A stretch of 64,000 nt of DNA. Origin: Aculops lycopersici (Eukaryota > Arthropoda > Arachnida > Trombidiformes > Eriophyidae). The notes beneath the pieces were generated by a model. The model had not been told where the DNA came from and did not search any database. It was given only the letters and a program-made list of their open reading frames with translations. Location: positions 3,174,457 through 3,238,456 of the forward strand of contig WNKI01000002.1 in the NCBI GenBank assembly GCA_015350385.1, given 5' to 3'. The first letter of the stretch is position 1. Each line of letters opens with the position of its first letter. The translations under genes and the position numbers were made by a program. Below, piece by piece: positions 58,168 to 64,000 of this stretch.

Positions 58168-60350
58168 GAAGCAGTCAATTCAGCATTTTTGAGGACACCT
58201 GTAGCGGAGGCCCTCTTACTGAACCACCACCATCTGAGAGATGATCTTGTGAGATTGTCGCCGCCGTCGTAAAGCATCTAATCGACGTCCCGTCGTCAAA
58301 GTTGGAGGTTACGAGGAAGGCGACAGGTGAGAGATAATTAAACGTATGAGTTTAGATTACGGTTAATCTTCCTTCTTTTTCTTCCTCAGCACTAGTCTCA
58401 GCACACCACAGGTGACGAGACTAATGAGAGCAAAAACAAATCTTCCAGGTACTAGCTATGATTTGGTCAGAACGCAAACATAGGAACCAAGAAAAGAAGA
58501 AGGAGAAGCGGGAGGTGCAATTAAAAGCCAATGAAATGTTTCCTTATCCTCATCCAAATTAGTTTCCTGAACTCATCAAACTTCTTTCTTTTCACCCTCC
58601 AGGCAGAAGATCTGTTCGTCATCGAGACCCAAGGTTGCAGGCCCTGAACCACCTGTTGCTAGTTGACAGTTATCCTGCAGGTTAGTTTCATTTTCCAAAA
58701 TATCCCAACTATTATGAGCTCTTCTTTCCAATTTTAGTATATCCATGGAAACTGAAAAGTTGCCTGTCGACACAACAAACAGCAGTGTTTGTTAAAATTT
58801 CCTACACTGAGCAGGACAAATCCATTGGAGTAATAAATTCGAGAATCTCAAAGAGAGATAAACTTGAGGACTAAGACAATCAACTGAACCGAACCAAACT
58901 AAACTATAAACTGAGACAAAGTAGTACGACAATCCAAGGTTGTGCAATTTTTTGCTCTTGGTCTCGCAAGCTTGGCCAACAGCTATGCTTCCTGCAGTAA
59001 GTGAAGTGTCCATTGGTCGCGTAAGTTGGCCGGAAGTTGTCTGGTGCATCTCGGTGTTTAGACTTATACAAATGATCATTTTACACACACAGATGATCAA
59101 ATGTCACCTGCGTAAAGCTACGCACTGATATCAATTATTAGCCGACTAGCCTCTTGCTATTGTTTTTTCATCATCATTATCGCAGTCAGATTCATTACTA
59201 TCATTTAAGTTTGCCGAGTGTGTGAGACTAAACGCAACCCACAGTACAACTTGACCTTCGAGTTCAACGGTGAGATTGATAAAACTCGCACGACGACGAC
59301 GATGATGACGGCTTCGAAGGGCGAAGCGGCTGCAATGTTGGCGCCAATGCCAGCCCCGTGATTTGGAGAAGTTTGGAAACAATGCTCAATTAGGAGCTAG
59401 CTTTATGCTCAGTTTACCTCTCGACATTGTCGTTGTCCTAACTTTTTGACTGAGCAACTTTTGGGCAATCTTCTAGTGGCTGGCAAGTAGAGACGGCGCG
59501 CCTCGTTAGTTGCGACGAGCACGCGAATGCAAATTAGCTCGTCCTTTTTGGCCACAGTTGAAATCCGAAACTTTATTCATTCCATCGCGATCGTCATCAT
59601 CATCATCATTGCCAACTAGTAGAGCGAGCAGGGGATTCAGTTGAAATTAAATCAACGTGACGAGCGCAGGGGATTCAAATCGACACAATGGCTGCAACAA
59701 GTGGGCGGCGGCGATGGTGGCCGCCAATCGAATCACCAGTCGACTAGCTAACTAACTGCCTAGCCCCTGGAAATTGAGTAGCCCGATTATTGAATCAATG
59801 ACGCCGAGATCATTGCCACTAGTAGTTGGTCATTTACTTCTATCTCTTTCTCTCTTTCTATTGGAGACACACGATTTTTTAATCCAATGAGCCGGCTAAT
59901 GTTTCCTCTGAAAATGTTGCGTCCCTCAATGTGGCAGTTTGCCCTGCGGCTGCTGTTGCTGCTCCTTCCACTTGCTCGCGATGGACTTCGATACGACATG
60001 GCATCCGTTTTCTTTCTTTAGCTCAGTCTTTCTCACTGATTATCTCACCTGTTCGCTTCTGAAGCAACAGTGACAACGAACAGCTAGCTGCAGCTCTAAA
60101 TTTGAATACCTCCGAAAGAACTGGCAAGTTGGCTAGCTAATTCGGTTCAGAATCATCATTCCTTTAGCCGCCAACTCAGAGTTGAGTTGCTTGGTCAACT
60201 CTGGATTCGTGAAAAGTATCCAACAAAATCAGCCGAGTCGCTCTCGCGCCTCGGAGTATCAAAAATACACTGGAGAGCAAGAGAGTAAGCGAGCGAACAG
60301 GCAGTTCGAGATTCCATTACGGTGCTTCTCTCTCCCTTGCCAGCTAACTA

Positions 60351-60364
60351 GCAAGCTAGCTTGC
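60351..60364. repeat. 14-bp palindrome
   Basis: GCAAGCTAGCTTGC, self-complementary; a core shared with 63660. Confidence 0.85.
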
Positions 60365-61825
60365 CAACTGAAAGCGAATCAAATTGATAGCTTGCCAGAA
60401 ACTCACTCACGTAGTCCAGTGGCAGCTCAAACAAACACTACTACCAAGGCAAATGCGAGGGTGTGAAAACAGCATTCGGTTGGCTCTCTCTTTCTCTCTT
60501 TCTTGATGCAGCACTGACCTTTGTTGTCGAGATACTCGCTCGTTGTGTTACCTGTGCCACTGGTGCTGACAAAACCACCGACTCGACCGATAGCTTGGCG
60601 ATTGAAATGATGCTGATGATGACGATGGTGGAGGCTATCCAAACTAAGCGACTTGTTGCCTTTCATATGGCATTTCATAGCTCGGCACACAGGTAACAGG
60701 TGTATTAGTCAGCTATTAGCTGGCCATTTATTTGGCGCTTGTATATTTTAAAAAACTCCGACTCCAACTAAAACGAGTGATTGATCAAGGAGCGCGATGC
60801 CTCCGATCCAATGGCCAGCCAACTGATTGCTGCTGACTAGCCACTTGTTGTTGCCGTTGATTGTGATATAGCCACTTGCTGATGTTGTTGTGTCTAATCT
60901 GTTCGCTAAATCTGAATACCAATAACAAGTCGTTGGCCCATTCGCTTCGCTGTGTTACGTTTACCGGCGATAAGTTGTCTTAGGAAGGGCAAAGTTTCTC
61001 TGGCCACTTTTAGCAGCAAGTGCAAAAGAAGGGCTCAAGTGTTGAGTGTTGGTTTTGTTTTCGGCGGTTACTTTGCAATTTTTCTAGCTAAATTAACTCG
61101 AGCAACGACGAGAGAGACGATAATGCAAAATGAGCTGCCACTTTGCGTAACTGAACTTCGTGCTACGAGCAATCAGATTCAAATCAATCAGCCGCTCAGT
61201 TGCCTGTCGCAGTCGCCGCCTCCTATTTTAACTCAGTTCGAGTCAGTCGGTCAGTCGGCTGCCATTTAGTCAGCAAAAGTGGCCACATTTGCTGGTCAAA
61301 TAGTTTGACTTTAGCTGCTTCTGCTGTCGCTCGATTTGTCTGTCTTGTCGGTCGGTCAGTGGGTTTGCTTTTTGGTTCTTCGGCTAGCTGGCCGGTTAGC
61401 TAACCAAGAAGTTGAAAGCGAGCTGATGGATTGATGGGCGCCAAGTGGTAAGTAGTGCAGTGCGCGAGCTCAGGTTGCTACAACCACCACTGCCGCCGCG
61501 CCCACCTGTCGTCTTGCGGCTCCTGTCTCGTGTTCAGCTAGCTAGGTGATTCAGTTTTTTTCTCACAGTCCGCCTCACCCGTTGAGGCTAGTAAGTGATG
61601 CGGCCGCTGACGTCATGTCGGTCCGTCAAACTTGCAGGATCATTGTAGATCATGGCCAACAACGGCGTTGCGTAACAATAGCATGCGCTGACCGTTTAGC
61701 GCGAGCTAACTGCTTGCCGCCGAGAGAGATGGACGAGATAATTTTGATTCCATGTTACCTGGCGAGTTGGCAACAATGACCGCGCCGCCACTTGCAAGTC
61801 GATGAACTTGCCTCTCTTTCAGCTA

Positions 61826-61868
61826 GTCAGCTAGTCAGTCAGTCAGTCAGTCAGTCAGTCAGTCAGTG
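61826..61868. repeat. (TCAG)n microsatellite
   Basis: About ten tetranucleotide units with one early variation. Confidence 0.9.
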
Positions 61869-62621
61869 AGTCAAGCTATGAACCAGCTATTGTGGCAATG
61901 AAATATGAGCGAGGCGCCAGTGAGAGAGAGCGAGAGCTGGGCGTTGATAGGAAACAGAGTTGTGGCCTTAGATAAGAGGGGAGTCTTAGGTAACAACCAA
62001 ACAACAAGTGAGTCAAGAGAAACAAAGAGTATGGCACACTACCTGCCGGACCCAAAGCACTTGCCAGTGACCTGGGTGTTTTTTCTCCACCATTTCCCCG
62101 TTTCGTTGTTACTAAGTGGCGCCTGGTGCCGCAGCCGCCACTTCTCGCTCACAAACATCAACAAGTTGCTCTTGGCCTTAGCAACGAGCTTGCGAGTGAA
62201 GTTAATGAGCCATCATATTGCACGCGCTTTTGAGCAAGTCCAACACAATGAAACACAAGCAACAAGGGGACTGGATGACGACTCTAATGACTCAACAAGT
62301 CGTCGCCCACTCAATTAGTGTGTCAATTGGTGAAACGCGCGATAATCTGTGAACCAACTGAACTGAATCAAATGATAAGAAGAAGAAGCGCGGGTTTAAT
62401 TAATTGCCGCTCACCTGAGTGAATTGTCCTCTTCCTTTCTCAATTCTTCTGCTCATGTCCATAGAAATAAAATCCCATTAAAAATCTATGGAACTTAGGG
62501 TTGGTGAGTTGGTTGGTTAGTTAGTTGGCTAGTGGGCGACCCGTTGTCTAGAGAGACAGACATCGAGTCAGTCTCGTGATTGACTCAAACTCTATCTCCT
62601 CACTCTCCTGTCTCATCTTAT

Positions 62622-62705
62622 CACTTGCGGCCAATTTCCGGCCGCAAGTGCCAACTGAAAGCTGGCACTTGAGCCAGAGACAAGACACCTGTGGCTGGTG
62701 TCTTG
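62622..62705. repeat. cluster of three perfect hairpins
   Basis: CACTTGCGGCC (62622-62632) pairs with GGCCGCAAGTG (62640-62650). CAAGTGCCA (62645-62653) pairs with TGGCACTTG (62663-62671); this uses part of the first arm, so the two exclude each other. CAAGACACC (62681-62689) pairs with GGTGTCTTG (62697-62705). The first and third have 7-nt loops. Confidence 0.85.
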
Positions 62706-63659
62706 GTGACCAGCGAGTTTAGAGAATTGCCTTAGCCAGCTTCTATCTGGCACGCACACAAAAGTAAACCTATTCTCTCATTTAAAAGGTGAGGTTTACT
62801 CACCCACTCCTCTTGTTATGGCAAGCTAATCGCGTGAATGGAAGTGATAGATTACAAAAGGCGCTGGAAGTATCTCCCTAACTTTCTCTCTCATTCGGGT
62901 GCGAGTGATATTTTATTTCATTCGTTATTTTTAAACCAACTTTAACTGAGAGGCGAGTGATTGTTAGTCCGTTGGTTAGTTTCTTGGCTAGCACGCGAAA
63001 GTTGCACAACAACCCGACTTGAAATGGCAACGAATACACGAATTCCGCAATCTGGCTCTTCTTTGTCGACGTCGTTCTATTGGCCGGCGTTCTGAGGGCG
63101 CTTTTTAGCGGCGCCCAAGTCGCCAGATTATTGTCGTGTGTACTAGTGGCAGCCAGTGTTTGACCGGCGGCAACACGCGAGATGTACCCACTTATGGCCA
63201 CCAGCTACCTGTTGCCATTTGCCAGTTGCCACTCGACTTATGCCTTCTGCTACGAGCCCCCAGATTGCAGCCAAATGGAAGCAACTAATACCAGCGGCAA
63301 TGGAATGTAAAAATAACAGTGTAGTGTAGCCGTTGGCTAGATAAGTAACTCGACAGATGTAGATGCGCGAGACTACCTGTTGCTGATCATGGTGGCCTAC
63401 TAGCGTCGCAGCGGTTGGTGTAGTGATTCAATAGTTTGGACAAGTGGGTAGTGAGTGGCGACTCAACTGCCACTCAATCAGCAAGCTACCTACACAAACT
63501 TTCTCCCCTTCTTTCTCGCTTTCTCTTACTCTCCTTTGATTGCTAGACTTTGGTGCTAGTACACACAACATACACACGCAAAGAATACGATACACTTTCG
63601 ACCCCTTAGATGCACAGGTAGCCGGCTATTCTCATTTGTCCGCTAAGAACTGACAAGTT

Positions 63660-63675
63660 GGCAAGCTAGCTTGCC
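63660..63675. repeat. 16-bp palindrome
   Basis: GGCAAGCTAGCTTGCC, self-complementary, followed by AGGTAGCC. Confidence 0.85.
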
Positions 63676-64000
63676 AGGTAGCCAGTGCGCGCAACTCATT
63701 AGAAGCTTGCCAGTGCGAGCGAGCGAGCAATCGTCGTCGTCGTCTTGTTGTCGACTCTCACCAAGTTACAACTTTTGCCTTTATTTTGTGTTGCGTTGCA
63801 TTTCAATTCGATATTAGTAGCGGCGGCAGTTAGCAAAGAGATGGAATGAGATGGAAAGTGGAGCTCGTTGCTCAGAATGTGGCCACGATTACATACGATA
63901 CTCTCTTATCAGGTGCCAACATCGATCTTGCTGCTGTAGTTCAATTGGTTGTTAATGTGCAACCACTTGTTGCCGCCAAGTTGTCGACGGGATCCGGACA

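Larger units (their letters stand above)
58168..64000. other. gene-poor region to the window end
   Basis: No recognisable gene on either strand. It holds a cluster of hairpins at 62622-62705, palindromes at 60351 and 63660, a (TCAG)n tract and again dense CACCTGTTG / CACTTGTTG / CTACCTG motifs. The ORFs present (up to 137 codons) have no domain or signal that I trust. Confidence 0.5.

Overview
The window is nuclear DNA from an animal, most likely an arthropod and probably a mite or close relative. The reasons are spliced genes with GT-AG introns, arthropod-type core promoters (TATA box plus a TCAGTT initiator), a seven-helix gustatory-receptor-like protein whose last helix has its own exon, and metazoan-only genes (MAGI, Integrator subunit 4, animal-type uridine phosphorylase). 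Several proteins that are multi-exon in most animals are single open exons here (MAGI, INTS4, GLRX3, SDR, uridine phosphorylase). The remaining introns are mostly short and several lie near the 5' end. That pattern fits strong intron loss, as described for eriophyoid mites, but the species cannot be fixed from this sequence alone.

Layout. Positions 0.6-10.7 kb are compact: a PRELI-domain protein (N-terminal third of SEC14L1), GLRX3 convergent with it, a lone 5S rRNA gene, a secreted His/Asp/Glu-rich protein, INTS4, a 56-residue coiled-coil microprotein and a 78-residue single-pass membrane protein. Positions 11.3-24.6 kb hold two large secreted low-complexity proteins on the minus strand. One is a Ser/Thr-rich mucin that I infer is spliced to a Cu/Zn-superoxide-dismutase-like domain without its metal ligands. 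The other is a Gln/Ala/Gly/Ser-rich protein rebuilt from three exons. Positions 24.7-38.9 kb are gene-poor, with microsatellites, a sequencing gap, short perfect hairpins and very many CACCTGTTGC / CACTTGTTGC-type motifs. Positions 38.9-48.3 kb are compact again (all minus strand): MAGI, the gustatory-like receptor, a short-chain dehydrogenase and uridine phosphorylase. From 48.3 kb to the end the sequence is gene-poor except for one secreted Gln/Asn-rich protein at 57.2 kb with a clear TATA box; it also carries orphan core promoters and more hairpins.

Functionally the housekeeping genes (Integrator, iron-sulfur glutaredoxin, lipid transfer, nucleoside salvage, oxidoreductase, junction scaffold) are unrelated to each other. 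The four secreted low-complexity proteins may belong to cuticle, silk/glue or saliva, but nothing here fixes their roles. The strongest candidates for something new are the mucin/SOD-like fusion, the trimmed scaffold and Integrator proteins, the His-rich secreted protein, and the hairpin- and E-box-rich non-coding DNA. All exon joins were deduced by eye from phase and splice sites and need transcript confirmation.
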